This document shows positions 25,006-33,965 of a DNA stretch of 64,000 nucleotides, piece by piece. The notes under the pieces are model-generated. The model had not been told where the DNA came from, made no database searches, and worked only from the letters and a program-made list of their open reading frames with translations. How positions within the stretch are numbered: the stretch's first letter is position 1; each line of letters begins with the position of its first letter. The position numbers and the translations under genes are program-made. The DNA comes from CAZYJR01 sp964647905 (GTDB lineage: Bacteria > Desulfobacterota > DSM-4660 > Desulfatiglandales > HGW-15): NCBI GenBank assembly GCA_964647905.1, contig CAZYJR010000002.1, forward strand, positions 140,514 to 204,513, in the 5' to 3' direction.

Positions 25006-25800
25006 TCAACGCTTGCCGACCGCCCCTATGTACACAGTGAATTCCTCCCTCCCGTCGACGCCCAGCAGCCGGTCGCAGGCGGACTGGTCATAGGCGGCTA
25101 TGGCGCAGGCGCCCGCTCCCATGGCGGTGGAGGCCAGGTAAAGGTTCTGGCATACATGCCCTGCGTCCAGGGCGATCGCCTTGTGAGCCGCCAGGTCGTA
25201 GCGCCATTCCATGCGCGCGGGGATTGTTGTCCAGAAAAAAGTCGCTGCAGAGCCCGCCACGAAGCGCTGGCGCAGGCACGCCTCGGCCGCCTTGGGCCCT
25301 ACTTGGTCATCGACGTAGAGCCGGGCGAGTTGTCCGTCCAGGGGCAGGTAGCGGTAGATGCCCGACTGGAGACCTTGTACCCTGATGGCGGCCACATAGG
25401 TCTCGAAGGAATGGCGCGCGCCCGCCGAGGGTACGGTCCGCAGCGCAGACTCGCGGGTCACCACCCGGCGGATGCCCTGGGTCGCAAACAGGAGAGCGGA
25501 GAGCTCCTCGAGGCTGAGAGGTTCCTCCGTGTAGGCGCGCACGCTCTCCCGCTGGATGACCGCCTCGGCCACCGGCAGGCTGCAGAGCCGGGCCAGTGAA
25601 TCCGTTCCGTCCGGGAGATCGATGCGCAGCGCTCCCTCCGGGCAGGGCTTCTGGACGGGCGGCGCCGGAAGACCCCGGTTCTGCGCGGTCTGCCGGAAAT
25701 CGATCATCCTGCGGATCTCATCCTTCAGGAAAAAGCGGCTCTGATCGAACCGGCCGGCGGACTTTCCCTGGGAAGTCCCATCTTCGGGCTTGACAGTCAT
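25006..25800 (-). CDS. SagB/ThcOx-type nitroreductase family protein
   Basis: A 264-aa flavin-dependent oxidoreductase of the SagB-like branch of the nitroreductase family. Recognisable stretches are QRESVRAYTEEPLSLEELSA, LLFATQGIRR, VPSAGARHSFETYVAAIRV and the C-terminal CQNLYLASTAMGAGACAI. Related enzymes oxidise azolines in RiPP maturation, but many free-standing members, like this one, lack neighbouring precursor or YcaO genes and have unknown substrates. An in-frame ATG at 25812 abuts the AAAGGAGG site with no spacing, so I prefer the ATG at 25800, about 12 bp away from it. The gene lies 51 bp downstream of a LuxR-type regulator stop on the same strand. Confidence 0.85.
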   Translation of the reverse strand: MTVKPEDGTSQGKSAGRFDQSRFFLKDEIRRMIDFRQTAQNRGLPAPPVQKPCPEGALRIDLPDGTDSLARLCSLPVAEAVIQRESVRAYTEEPLSLEELSALLFATQGIRRVVTRESALRTVPSAGARHSFETYVAAIRVQGLQSGIYRYLPLDGQLARLYVDDQVGPKAAEACLRQRFVAGSAATFFWTTIPARMEWRYDLAAHKAIALDAGHVCQNLYLASTAMGAGACAIAAYDQSACDRLLGVDGREEFTVYIGAVGKR

Positions 25801-25863
25801 TGGGAATAGCATCCTCCTTTGAGCGGTGTAAGACGGCGTGCGGGTCGTTGTGAGTCAAGAGGT

Positions 25864-27042
25864 CTATGGATACGGGCTCTTGTGCAGCCGGGAATCGTTG
25901 GCATCAGAAGGAGCAATCTGCATCAGCCGGTGGAGTACCGCGGTCCTGTTGGACACTCCCATCTTTCCATAGATGGATCTCAAGTGATTTTCCACCGTAT
26001 ATCGGCTTATGAAAAGGGCCTCGGCGATCTCCGCGTTCTTCGATCCTTTGGCCAGCAGGTGCACCACCTCGGTTTCTCTTCGGGTGAGTCCGATCCCTCT
26101 CAACTCCCTCGTCATGCACAGGATGTATTCTTCAGGGTCCAAGAAGATCAGGTAGAGAGGCCCGCTCTTGGGTTCGAGGATCAGGCGCACCGTGACCGAG
26201 ACCTTTTGCCTGGATCCTTGTGAGACCAGGTCGAATCGAAGCTTGCGAGGAGCCTCTTTCCTCTTGATCTGGGCAGAACCGGCCAATTTCATGCAGCCCC
26301 TGTAAATCTCCCTGGGGACGCCGCCCGAACGCGGGCCCTCGCCGCCCCCCGGTGCATCCAGTGTGGACAGAACGCCGGCCGCTCTTTCATCCGTGTAGAC
26401 GGGCTCTAGAAACCGGTCGAGCAAGACCAGGCCGCGGTAAGGCAGATCAGGGACAATCGAATGGATGGCAGAGGCCAGGGCCTTGCTCTTCTCCGACGAG
26501 ACGGCGGCCTGGAGCGCACCCGAGAGATAGGGGGCCGCTGAGAGGGCCTTGAGCTTGTCGTGGAGCGAGAATCGTGGCGCCCTTCGGCTTCGGAAGAGGG
26601 CCACCACGCCCAGGACCTGCAGGCCCCATTTCAGGTGGATGGTCATCTGGTGATGGATGGACTGGGGCTTCAGGAAGTCGTTGTAGTATTCGGTGCGTGT
26701 CAGGTTCCTATAGGACACGATGTCATCGGTGGTCAAGACATCGGATATCTCAAAGGGGTTCTTCCCTTCGTATTTTTTGTAAAAGGGATCGATTCTCCAA
26801 TAATACCGCCTGTAGCGGTGCAGCGCCGCATCCTCGATGCCGCGATTTACGATGTTCAGGAAGTTCACCGGCTTGTCCGGGGCTTGGGCCATGAAAAAAT
26901 TGCCCTTTTCCGCTCCCAGACGGCTCTCAAAGAAGAGAAGGGATTCCCTTCTTATCTCGTCTACGTCCTCCATCGCAAACAGGCGACGGCAAAACCGATG
27001 TATTTCCTCATGATCTTCACGGGTCAAGCTCGAGTAAGCCAT
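25864..27042 (-). CDS. LuxR-family transcriptional regulator
   Basis: A 392-aa regulator with a C-terminal LuxR/GerE helix-turn-helix at about 320-380 (GLTRRETEVVHLLAKGSKNA, then EIAEALFISRYTVENHLRSI). The N-terminal 300 residues probably form a GAF/PAS-like ligand-binding domain, but no motif fixes the ligand. No receiver domain or membrane helix is seen. It is divergent from the dehydrogenase operon, which starts 229 bp away, and could control it. The link is positional only. Confidence 0.85.
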   Translation of the reverse strand: MAYSSLTREDHEEIHRFCRRLFAMEDVDEIRRESLLFFESRLGAEKGNFFMAQAPDKPVNFLNIVNRGIEDAALHRYRRYYWRIDPFYKKYEGKNPFEISDVLTTDDIVSYRNLTRTEYYNDFLKPQSIHHQMTIHLKWGLQVLGVVALFRSRRAPRFSLHDKLKALSAAPYLSGALQAAVSSEKSKALASAIHSIVPDLPYRGLVLLDRFLEPVYTDERAAGVLSTLDAPGGGEGPRSGGVPREIYRGCMKLAGSAQIKRKEAPRKLRFDLVSQGSRQKVSVTVRLILEPKSGPLYLIFLDPEEYILCMTRELRGIGLTRRETEVVHLLAKGSKNAEIAEALFISRYTVENHLRSIYGKMGVSNRTAVLHRLMQIAPSDANDSRLHKSPYP

Positions 27043-27270
27043 GGTGCACCCCTGCCCTTTATAGCTCTAAGACAAGCGCCCTCCTCCGGTCAATCAAAAA
27101 GCACGCCTTCCCATGGTGAGAGGCCCGGGGGGCCCCGAACCGTCGCCCTACCATTTTCCGGGGAAAAAATGACGGATTCCCGCTATTGCCTCCCCTGCAG
27201 GGGTCTTTCTACCCTGGCATCGAGGGACCCAGGGTGCAAGGGATGGACTCACTATTAAAAGGAGGGGGAG

Positions 27271-28242
27271 ATGAGCGTAGACAACGAAATCCTTAAGGAG
27301 TTGTACCGCCGCATGCTTCTCGTGCGGTTCACGGAGGACGCCCACGCCAAGCTCCTCCAGGAGGGCAGGATCCAGTTGATGGGGCACTTCGGCACAGGCC
27401 AGGAGGCGGTGGCCGTCGGAGTGACCGGGCCTCTTCGCAAAGAAGACATCCTGTTCGGGACCCACAGGGGTGTGGGGGAGTATATCGGAAAGGGGATGGA
27501 CCCCAAAGACATCTGGCTGGAATACATGGGCAAGAAGGACGGCCCCTGCCGCGGCAAAGGGGGACTGCATCTCTGCGACAGAAAATCCAACATCCCCGGC
27601 CTTGTTGCCAGTCTGGGCTCGGATTTTTCATACGCCGTGGGAACGGCCCTCGCCTCCAAGATGCAAAAGACCCCCCAGGTCACCCTGTACTTCGTGGGCG
27701 AGGGGACCTGCAACCAGGCGGACGCACATCCTTCCATGTGCATGGCCGCCCTCTGGGGGCTCCCGGTGGTGTTTGCGGTGTGCACCAATCAGTTCTGCGA
27801 GCTCTCCTATATGTCCGATCACTACCCCACGAAGGACGTGGCACCCAGGGCCGCGGCCTATGACATCCCGTTCAACATAGTGGACGGGCAGGACGTCGAG
27901 ACCGCTTACGAGGCCACCCTCACAGCCGTGGAGCACGCCCGCGGGGGCAACGGCCCCTACCTGGTGGAGTACAAGACCTACCGCATGGCCACTCATTTCT
28001 CCGGTGACCCCGGGACCTACGTGAACAGGGAGGAGCTCGAGGAGTGGAGGAATAGGGACCCCATAGATCTGTGCAGGGAAAAGATCCTGGAGCGGGGGGT
28101 CATGTCCGGAGAAGAGGATGAGGGCCTGAGGGAGCAGGTCTGGGCCGAGGTGGACGCGGCCGTTGAGGCGGCCGTTGCATCCCCGGACCCCACGGTGGAA
28201 GACCTGTTTACGGATGTCTATTCCGGAGAGGGGGTGATGTAA
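27271..28242 (+). CDS. 2-oxoacid/acetoin dehydrogenase E1 component, alpha subunit
   Basis: A 323-aa thiamine-diphosphate-binding subunit of a multienzyme dehydrogenase that decarboxylates a 2-oxo acid or cleaves acetoin. Fold hallmarks are LLVRFTEDAHAKLLQEG, MGHFGTGQEAVAVG, GKGGLHLCDR and MAALWGLPVVFAV. Two active-site motifs differ from the family: HRGHG is HRGVG (65-69), and the cofactor GDG...NN motif is GEG (143-145)...TNQ. The enzyme may therefore use a different substrate or be weakened. A very strong AAAAGGAGGGGG site precedes the ATG. The stop codon overlaps the E1 beta ATG by 1 bp. Confidence 0.9.
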   Translation: MSVDNEILKELYRRMLLVRFTEDAHAKLLQEGRIQLMGHFGTGQEAVAVGVTGPLRKEDILFGTHRGVGEYIGKGMDPKDIWLEYMGKKDGPCRGKGGLHLCDRKSNIPGLVASLGSDFSYAVGTALASKMQKTPQVTLYFVGEGTCNQADAHPSMCMAALWGLPVVFAVCTNQFCELSYMSDHYPTKDVAPRAAAYDIPFNIVDGQDVETAYEATLTAVEHARGGNGPYLVEYKTYRMATHFSGDPGTYVNREELEEWRNRDPIDLCREKILERGVMSGEEDEGLREQVWAEVDAAVEAAVASPDPTVEDLFTDVYSGEGVM

Positions 28243-29216
28243 TGGGCAGGACCATAACGTTTTCCCAGGCCCTTAATGAGGCCATGGCTGAAGAGATGAG
28301 GCGGGATCCCCATGTCTTTGTCATGGGAGAAGACGTCCGTGTAAGTGCTTTCGGGCAGACCGCCGGGCTTGTGGATGAATTTGGTGAAGAGCGCGTCCTC
28401 AATACGCCGATCGCCGAAAACGCTATAACCGGAGCTGCGATGGGTGCTGCCATGAACGGAATGCGGCCCGTCCTGGAGCTCATGTTCATGGATTTCACCA
28501 TGCTGGCAATGGACCAGCTCTGCAACAACCTCGGCCAGTGGCGTTATGTCACCGGCGGGCAGTACAACATCCCTTTCACCATCCGGACCGCTTGCGGCGG
28601 CGGGATGAGGATGGGATACGGGCATTCGCAGTGCCTTCAGTCCCAGTTGATCCAGGCCCCTGGTCTTATCATCGTGGAGCCCTCCACCCCTTACGATGCA
28701 AAAGGCCTTCTAAAAGCTGCCATAAGAAGCGACGACCCTGTGATCGTGGTGGAATCCAAGAAGCTCATATTCGGCGGGGTCGAAGGAGAGGTGCCTGAAG
28801 AGGAGTACACCCTTCCTTTCGGCGAGGCCGTGATTCGAAAAGAAGGAAAGGACGCCACCGTGGTCGCCGTGGGCTTCATGTGCTACGAGGCTCTGGGCGC
28901 GGCCCGGGAACTGGCTGAGGACGGGGTGGACATCGAGGTGATCGATCTCAGGTCCATCGTTCCAATGGACAAGGAGACGGTTTTCGGGTCCGTGGAGAAG
29001 ACCGGACGCCTGATCACCGTGGAAGAGGGGCGGATACGCGGCGGGCTGGGGGCGGAGATCAGCGCCCTTGCCGCGAGCGAATACTTCGGCCTCTTGAAGG
29101 CCCCGGTCCAGCGGGTGGCCGCCCCCATGGTGCCGATTGCGGGAAGCCCGGTCTTGGAGGACCTCTACCTGCCGAACAAGGATTCCATTGTGCGGGCCGT
29201 AAAGCGCACCCTGTAA
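28242..29216 (+). CDS. 2-oxoacid/acetoin dehydrogenase E1 component, beta subunit
   Basis: A 324-aa partner of E1 alpha in the alpha2-beta2 E1 heterotetramer. Typical segments are ITFSQALNEAMAEEM, VFVMGEDV, NTPIAENAITGAAMGAAMNG, the MDFTMLAMDQLCNN helix, GHSQCLQSQ and the C-terminal VDIEVIDLRSIVPMDKETV and PMVPIAGSPVLEDLYLP. All family segments look intact, unlike those of the alpha subunit. Start and stop spacing (1-bp overlap upstream, 17 bp downstream) shows one operon with E1 alpha, E2 and E3. Confidence 0.94.
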   Translation: MGRTITFSQALNEAMAEEMRRDPHVFVMGEDVRVSAFGQTAGLVDEFGEERVLNTPIAENAITGAAMGAAMNGMRPVLELMFMDFTMLAMDQLCNNLGQWRYVTGGQYNIPFTIRTACGGGMRMGYGHSQCLQSQLIQAPGLIIVEPSTPYDAKGLLKAAIRSDDPVIVVESKKLIFGGVEGEVPEEEYTLPFGEAVIRKEGKDATVVAVGFMCYEALGAARELAEDGVDIEVIDLRSIVPMDKETVFGSVEKTGRLITVEEGRIRGGLGAEISALAASEYFGLLKAPVQRVAAPMVPIAGSPVLEDLYLPNKDSIVRAVKRTL

Positions 29217-29233
29217 GGAGGCAGGCTGCGGAG

Positions 29234-30358
29234 ATGACAGTCGAGATTCGAGTGCCGAAACTCGGCATGGTCCAGGCCGACATCACCGTGATCGAGCTCT
29301 CCAAGAGCGATGGAGACAGAGTCGAGCAGGATGAGAAAGTCGCGGTCATCGAGACGGCGAAAGTGGCCTATGACGTCCATGCCCCGGCCCCGGGCCTGAT
29401 CTATTACCTGAAGCGGGTCAAAGACAAGGTGGCCGCCGGGGATCTCCTCGGGGTGGTGGCGGAGAGCAAGGAGGCCTTTGACGAGTTCAAGGCCCGGCAG
29501 GCCTCTGATGCCGCGGCCCCGGAACCCCGTTCTCCGGCACGAAAGAAAGAAGACGATTGGGGCGTGCGCCTCTCTTTTGAAGAAGACGAACCCGAGCGCC
29601 CGGCCGAAGCCGCCCGCCTTGAACCTCCTACTCCGAAGCCCCCGGCGGTGGACCTCGAGGGCAGGCGGGTCCTCAAGCGCATCCCGTTCCTGGGGATGAG
29701 GCGCACCATAGCCGACAACCTGGTGGCCAGCCTCCAGACCGGGGCGCAGCTCACCATAGTCTCCAGGACCGACATGACCGAGCTGGAAGGGTTCCGCAGG
29801 GAGCTCGTCCTGGACTTTCCGGGATCCAAGATCACCTATGTGGACATGCTGGTCAAGATACTGGCCTTTTCGCTCCGGGAGCATCCCCTTTTGAACTCGG
29901 CCCTCGTCGGGGACGAGATCGTCTGCTGGGACGAGGTGCATATGGGTGTGGCCGTGGCCCTTGAGGAGGGCCTGGTGGTGCCGGTGGTGAGGAACGCGGA
30001 CAAAAAGGGCCTCGCCGCGGTCAGCAGGGAGATCAAGACCCTCTCGATGAAGGCGAAAGACAAGGAGCTCCGCCCTGAAGACTATCAGGGCGGAACCTTC
30101 ACCCTGACAAGCGGGGGCAGGGTGGAGACCGACATCATCACCCCCATTATCAACCCTCCCCAGAGCGCCATTCTTGCCCTGGGCAGGATAGGACCCCAGC
30201 CTGCGGTGCACCAGGGAGAGGTATGCGTGAGGACCATGACCCATCTCTGTCTGACACACGACCACAGGATCGTCGACGGCGTGCCGGCCTCTCTCTTCCT
30301 GGGGAGGGTGAAGGAGATCATCGAGACCCCGGCCCATTTCAGAAGGGTGCTCAGATAG
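29234..30358 (+). CDS. Dihydrolipoamide acyltransferase E2 (one lipoyl domain, no clear subunit-binding domain)
   Basis: A 374-aa core subunit that carries acyl groups on lipoate. The N-terminal lipoyl domain (1-80) has the lipoylation lysine at 43 in ETAKV, where most families have ETDKA. Residues 95-140 are a charged, proline-rich linker. The acyltransferase domain runs from IPFLGMRRTIADNL to the end, with catalytic HRIVDG (His344, Asp348). I do not see the usual 35-residue peripheral subunit-binding domain (a pattern like PAVRKLAxExGVDL) between them. How E1 and E3 dock is therefore unclear. The gene sits between E1 beta and E3. Confidence 0.9.
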   Translation: MTVEIRVPKLGMVQADITVIELSKSDGDRVEQDEKVAVIETAKVAYDVHAPAPGLIYYLKRVKDKVAAGDLLGVVAESKEAFDEFKARQASDAAAPEPRSPARKKEDDWGVRLSFEEDEPERPAEAARLEPPTPKPPAVDLEGRRVLKRIPFLGMRRTIADNLVASLQTGAQLTIVSRTDMTELEGFRRELVLDFPGSKITYVDMLVKILAFSLREHPLLNSALVGDEIVCWDEVHMGVAVALEEGLVVPVVRNADKKGLAAVSREIKTLSMKAKDKELRPEDYQGGTFTLTSGGRVETDIITPIINPPQSAILALGRIGPQPAVHQGEVCVRTMTHLCLTHDHRIVDGVPASLFLGRVKEIIETPAHFRRVLR

Positions 30359-30421
30359 GAATGCCGCGGCCCGGGGCATGGAAATACCGGCGCAGCTTGA
30401 AAATCGGGAGAAAGCGGTTTC

Positions 30422-31828
30422 ATGAAGACCAAAGAATGCGATCTGCTGGTGATCGGTGGTGGCCCGGGCGGTTACACCGCCGCCATGAGGGCGGCCCAGG
30501 GGGGGCTCAGGGTCCTCCTGGTCGAAAAGGGCCCGATGGGGGGCACATGCCTCAACCGCGGCTGCCTCCCCAGCAAGGCCCTGCTGGAAGACACGCTTCT
30601 AATCGATGCTGTGAGGCGTGCTACATTTCTCAAGGGAGACCTAAAGATCAACCGCGCCCGCATCCTCGAGAGAAAAGACGCCATTGTGGAGCTCTCCGTG
30701 GCCGGGATCACCCGGGCGGTCCTGGAAACGGGCGTGGAGATCGAAAGAGGGGCCGCCTCCTTCATATCGCCAGGGAGGATCGTGGTGGATCGCCGGGACG
30801 AGGAACCCCTGGAGGTCGAGGCGGCCCGCGTGGTCATAGCCACCGGCTCGAGACCGGAATACGGTCCGGGCCTGAGCGTGGACAGGGATCGGATCCTGGA
30901 CACGGACGCCGCCCTCGCGCTCGAGACCATACCGCGCTCCATGGCCGTGGTGGGCGCGGGCAACCTGGGCGTGGAGTTCGCATCCATCTATGCAAACCTG
31001 GGGGTCCGCGTTACTCTGATAGAAAAGGAGAAGCGGATCCTCCCACGGGAGCACCGCTGGATTTCGGGCCGCTACAGGCAGGCGCTGGGGCTCAAGGGGA
31101 TCCAGGTCATGACCCGGACCGAGGCCGCCTCGGCCGATCCGGTGGGTGGAGGAGGCGTTCGTCTCTCATTGACCCGGGACGACGGCGAGCCGGAGACGCT
31201 GGACGTCGATCGGGTCCTCTTGACCGGCTCCCGCAGGCCGTGCTTCGAAGGGCTGGATCTGGAGAAGGCCGGCCTGGAGACGCAAGGAGGCTTTCTCTGG
31301 CACGGAAGGAATATGGAGACCGGGCAGCCGGGGGTCTATGTAATCGGGGATGCAGCAGGCCCGCCCTACCTGGCCCACAAGGCCATAGCCCAGGCCGCGG
31401 CGGTAGTGGACGCCGTCCTCGGCAATGACGCCCCGAAAGCCCCTCCGGTGATCGCCAACTGCATCTACGGCGACCCCGAGGTGGGGTCCGTGGGCATGAC
31501 CGACTATGATGCCAAGAAGGCCGGCCACCGGGTCCGGCTGGGAGAGTTCTACTTCGCCCGCAATGGACGCGCGGCGGGCATGGGAAAGGAGGACGGCCTC
31601 GTTCTCATCCCGGTCGACGGGGAGTCCGGGAAGATCCTCGGTATGCACATCATGGGGCCTTCGGCCACGGAGCTCATCTCCCTGGGGGTCATGGCCCTTC
31701 AAAACGAGCTCACCATCCAGGACCTCGAGCAAACCATGCTGCCGCACATGACCCTCTCGGAGTCGATATACGAGGCCGTAGCCGGGCTCCGGCCCGGCTA
31801 CACCGCGGTCCCGGAAAGATCGTCCTGA
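30422..31828 (+). CDS. lpdA: Dihydrolipoamide dehydrogenase (E3)
   Basis: A 468-aa FAD flavoprotein that reoxidises dihydrolipoyl groups with NAD+. The FAD site GGGPGGYTAA is near the N-terminus. The redox disulfide is Cys43-Cys48 in GTCLNRGC. A second nucleotide site VVGAGNLGVEFA follows. The C-terminal dimer-interface pair His442 and Glu447 lies in LPHMTLSE, so the catalytic dyad is retained although the usual HPHPT is changed. It starts 63 bp after E2 and completes the operon. Confidence 0.94.
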   Translation: MKTKECDLLVIGGGPGGYTAAMRAAQGGLRVLLVEKGPMGGTCLNRGCLPSKALLEDTLLIDAVRRATFLKGDLKINRARILERKDAIVELSVAGITRAVLETGVEIERGAASFISPGRIVVDRRDEEPLEVEAARVVIATGSRPEYGPGLSVDRDRILDTDAALALETIPRSMAVVGAGNLGVEFASIYANLGVRVTLIEKEKRILPREHRWISGRYRQALGLKGIQVMTRTEAASADPVGGGGVRLSLTRDDGEPETLDVDRVLLTGSRRPCFEGLDLEKAGLETQGGFLWHGRNMETGQPGVYVIGDAAGPPYLAHKAIAQAAAVVDAVLGNDAPKAPPVIANCIYGDPEVGSVGMTDYDAKKAGHRVRLGEFYFARNGRAAGMGKEDGLVLIPVDGESGKILGMHIMGPSATELISLGVMALQNELTIQDLEQTMLPHMTLSESIYEAVAGLRPGYTAVPERSS

Positions 31829-31922
31829 ATCGCATCTTGACCTCCTTGTGGATGAGTTGCGATATGATTCCCCATCGTATCTCATTCGAATGGGAAACAA
31901 GGCGGGCCGCCGGTTCAATCGG

Positions 31923-32414
31923 TCAATCAAGATCCACCGCCGTCCTGCACCGGTTGCACCTCTCGGCGCCTCGGAAGAGCTTGTTGCCGCACGTCGGGCA
32001 GACATACCGGGCCTCCTCGTCCTCCATCCATTTTTGGGTGCCCACTCGGCGCCGGTACGGGATGGCTCGCAGGATGACCTTTTTCCCTATGGTCATGGGG
32101 AACTCCTCAATGTGGGTGCAGGGGAATTCGTCGCACTGGTGGCAGCCCTCATAGCCCCTTTCCTTGACGCAGGCCCGGATGTCGCACTGGAAGCAGTGCA
32201 TGAAGGGGTTCTCCGACAGGCAGCCCCCGCATTTGATGTCATTTGCGGTCAGGTTTTCGGCCCCCGGCAGCGCGCCCTTGCCTGGGACATTTCCCTTATA
32301 CAGGTTCACCAGACGGTCTTTCAGCTTTTCGCTGTTGTCCCGGCCTGCGATGTGGATGGCGCATACTCCGCAGTAAAGCCCGCAGGGTGCCGCAAAATCA
32401 GGATTTATCCGCAT
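31923..32414 (-). CDS. DUF3795 domain-containing cysteine-rich protein
   Basis: A 163-aa protein of the DUF3795 family, common in anaerobes. It opens INPDFAAPCGLYCGVCAI and carries further cysteine groups (CGGC, CFQC-x3-CV, CHQC-x4-CTHI), then a separate C-terminal zinc ribbon with CPTCG and CNRC. About 14 cysteines suggest zinc or Fe-S binding. I start at the ATG at 32414 with AAGGAGAG; the 67 upstream in-frame residues are not protein-like. Function is unknown. Confidence 0.85.
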   Translation of the reverse strand: MRINPDFAAPCGLYCGVCAIHIAGRDNSEKLKDRLVNLYKGNVPGKGALPGAENLTANDIKCGGCLSENPFMHCFQCDIRACVKERGYEGCHQCDEFPCTHIEEFPMTIGKKVILRAIPYRRRVGTQKWMEDEEARYVCPTCGNKLFRGAERCNRCRTAVDLD

Positions 32415-32747
32415 TCTTCTCTCCTTCCTTTCGGTCCCGGCCTGAATGCTGGGATGCAGCCGGCCGGGAGCTGGTTGATGAATCAAGCCCAATCCGGGTG
32501 TTGATGCCCATTGACCGGCTCGCCCCCCCTTGCTGATAATGACCCGAGAGCGACGGGATTGTGACTGCCCGCAGGCGGATTTTTCCTGTCCTCCAAAGAG
32601 AAATCCTCTTCTCAAATCCCGGTCACAAACGCATGGTTTCGGAGTCTACTTATGGAGAGGCCCCGAGGGATCCAGGGCGATTGGACTGTCGGATTCAAAG
32701 GCGATAGACTGGAGGGCCGGAATCGCCCGGCTCAAGGGAGCGTTGAC
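32415..32747. other. Intergenic region between divergent DUF3795 and sigma-factor genes
   Basis: This 333-bp gap must hold promoters for both flanking genes. I see no convincing promoter pair, hairpin terminator or short gene. The ribosome sites of the two genes lie at its ends. Confidence 0.5.
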
Positions 32748-33623
32748 ATGAACGAAACAGGCACTAACGAGCGGCCCGTGGAGGAATTGGTGATCGAGGC
32801 GGTGGAAGGCTCCCGCTCCGCCCTAGAGGAGATCGTGCTCCGCATACAGGACAGGATATACCACCTGGCCCTGCGCATGCTGTCCCACCCGGAGGACGCC
32901 CGGGACGCATCCCAGGAGATATTGATCAAGGTCATTACGAATCTGAAAGGCTTCCGGCGCGAGGGCCCCTTTGCCGCGTGGGTCTTCCGCATAGCGGCCA
33001 ACCACCTGAACACGTTTCGCAGGAGCCGGATGGAGCGATTCGAGATGGACTGGGACAGGGCCCGGGAACTGGTGGACCAGGCAGAGGCCGGAGGCTGGCT
33101 GTCCGACCCGCCTGCGGCCCCTGACAAGGTCCTGGAGGTCGAGACACGGCTTCGATGCACCCAGGCCCTGCTCACGGCAATGGACCGGCCCCACCGGCTG
33201 GCCTTCATCCTGGGCGTGGTCATGGATATCTCCAGCCGTGACGGGGCGTACATCCTGGAGATCAGTCCGGCCGCCTTCCGAAAGCGCATGTCACGGGCAC
33301 GCTCCAAGCTGAAGGAGTTCCTGGCCGGGAACTGCGGGCTGTTCGACCCATCCAACCGCTGCTCCTGCCCAGGCGTTCTGGCCAACCATCTCCAGAACCG
33401 CTGGGTATCGCCGGAAAGACCGGTGTTCATGAAAGACGGGTTCCGGACGAAGTCCAATGAGGAGCTGGCAGAGTACCTGAGGGAACTGGACGAACTCAGC
33501 CGCATATCGACTTTGCTCAAGGCCTACCCGGAAAGTCCTTGTCCTCCGGATATTTCCCATGAAATCAAGAAGATCATAGACCAGGAAACCTACCGCGTGC
33601 TGGCCGAGCAGTCCGTCCACTAG
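32748..33623 (+). CDS. ECF-type RNA polymerase sigma factor
   Basis: A 291-aa sigma-70-family factor. Region 2 is clear (RIYHLALRMLSHPEDARDAS, then QEILIKVITNLKGFR and AAWVFRIAANHLNTFRR). Region 4 has CTQALLTAMDRPHRLAFILG and the recognition-helix segment ISPAAFRKRMSRARSKLKEF. A C-terminal extension of about 90 residues begins with a cysteine knuckle, NCGLFDPSNRCSC, seen in a subset of such sigma factors that may respond to metal or redox state. I choose the ATG at 32748 after AAGGGAG. No anti-sigma gene is adjacent. Confidence 0.9.
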   Translation: MNETGTNERPVEELVIEAVEGSRSALEEIVLRIQDRIYHLALRMLSHPEDARDASQEILIKVITNLKGFRREGPFAAWVFRIAANHLNTFRRSRMERFEMDWDRARELVDQAEAGGWLSDPPAAPDKVLEVETRLRCTQALLTAMDRPHRLAFILGVVMDISSRDGAYILEISPAAFRKRMSRARSKLKEFLAGNCGLFDPSNRCSCPGVLANHLQNRWVSPERPVFMKDGFRTKSNEELAEYLRELDELSRISTLLKAYPESPCPPDISHEIKKIIDQETYRVLAEQSVH

Positions 33624-33965
33624 TGGCCGTTTTTCGGTCGCGGCCGGCCCCTCATTCGCTGAACGAATCCCGCCCAGGTGAAAGACGGCCCTGATACCGG
33701 TGCACCTTGACGGGCGCTTGTCTTCGTGGAAAGGAGTCGGTCTCTGAAAACCCCTCCTTTGTTCGAGCCGTAAGGGCCGAGTTCGCCGAATACGCCGAAC
33801 AGGGCTTTCTTCGCGCCCCCGGCCTTCCCCCTCCAGGATATCGCGTCGTACACCGCTGGTAGCCTCACCCCGGAAAATCGGGCTTGCCCTTTCGAACCCC
33901 GAGGCGATAAACAGCAAGGAAGCCGAATAGCGGCGCGCTTCCACAGGAAGAACCGAGGCTCCACC
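33624..33965. other. Intergenic region upstream of the MFS transporter
   Basis: This 342-bp gap contains several open frames on both strands, but none has a ribosome site, sensible composition or recognisable protein. I see no RNA gene or repeat. Confidence 0.45.

Noticed and set aside
29165..30379. 404-codon minus-strand frame opposite the E2 gene
   Set aside because: Antisense shadow of the lipoyl/acyltransferase gene, whose motifs are intact; no similarity or ribosome site on the other strand.
30223..31428. 401-codon plus-strand frame across the E2 end and E3
   Set aside because: Gly/Arg/Pro-rich out-of-frame reading of the E3 gene, which has all catalytic residues in its own frame.
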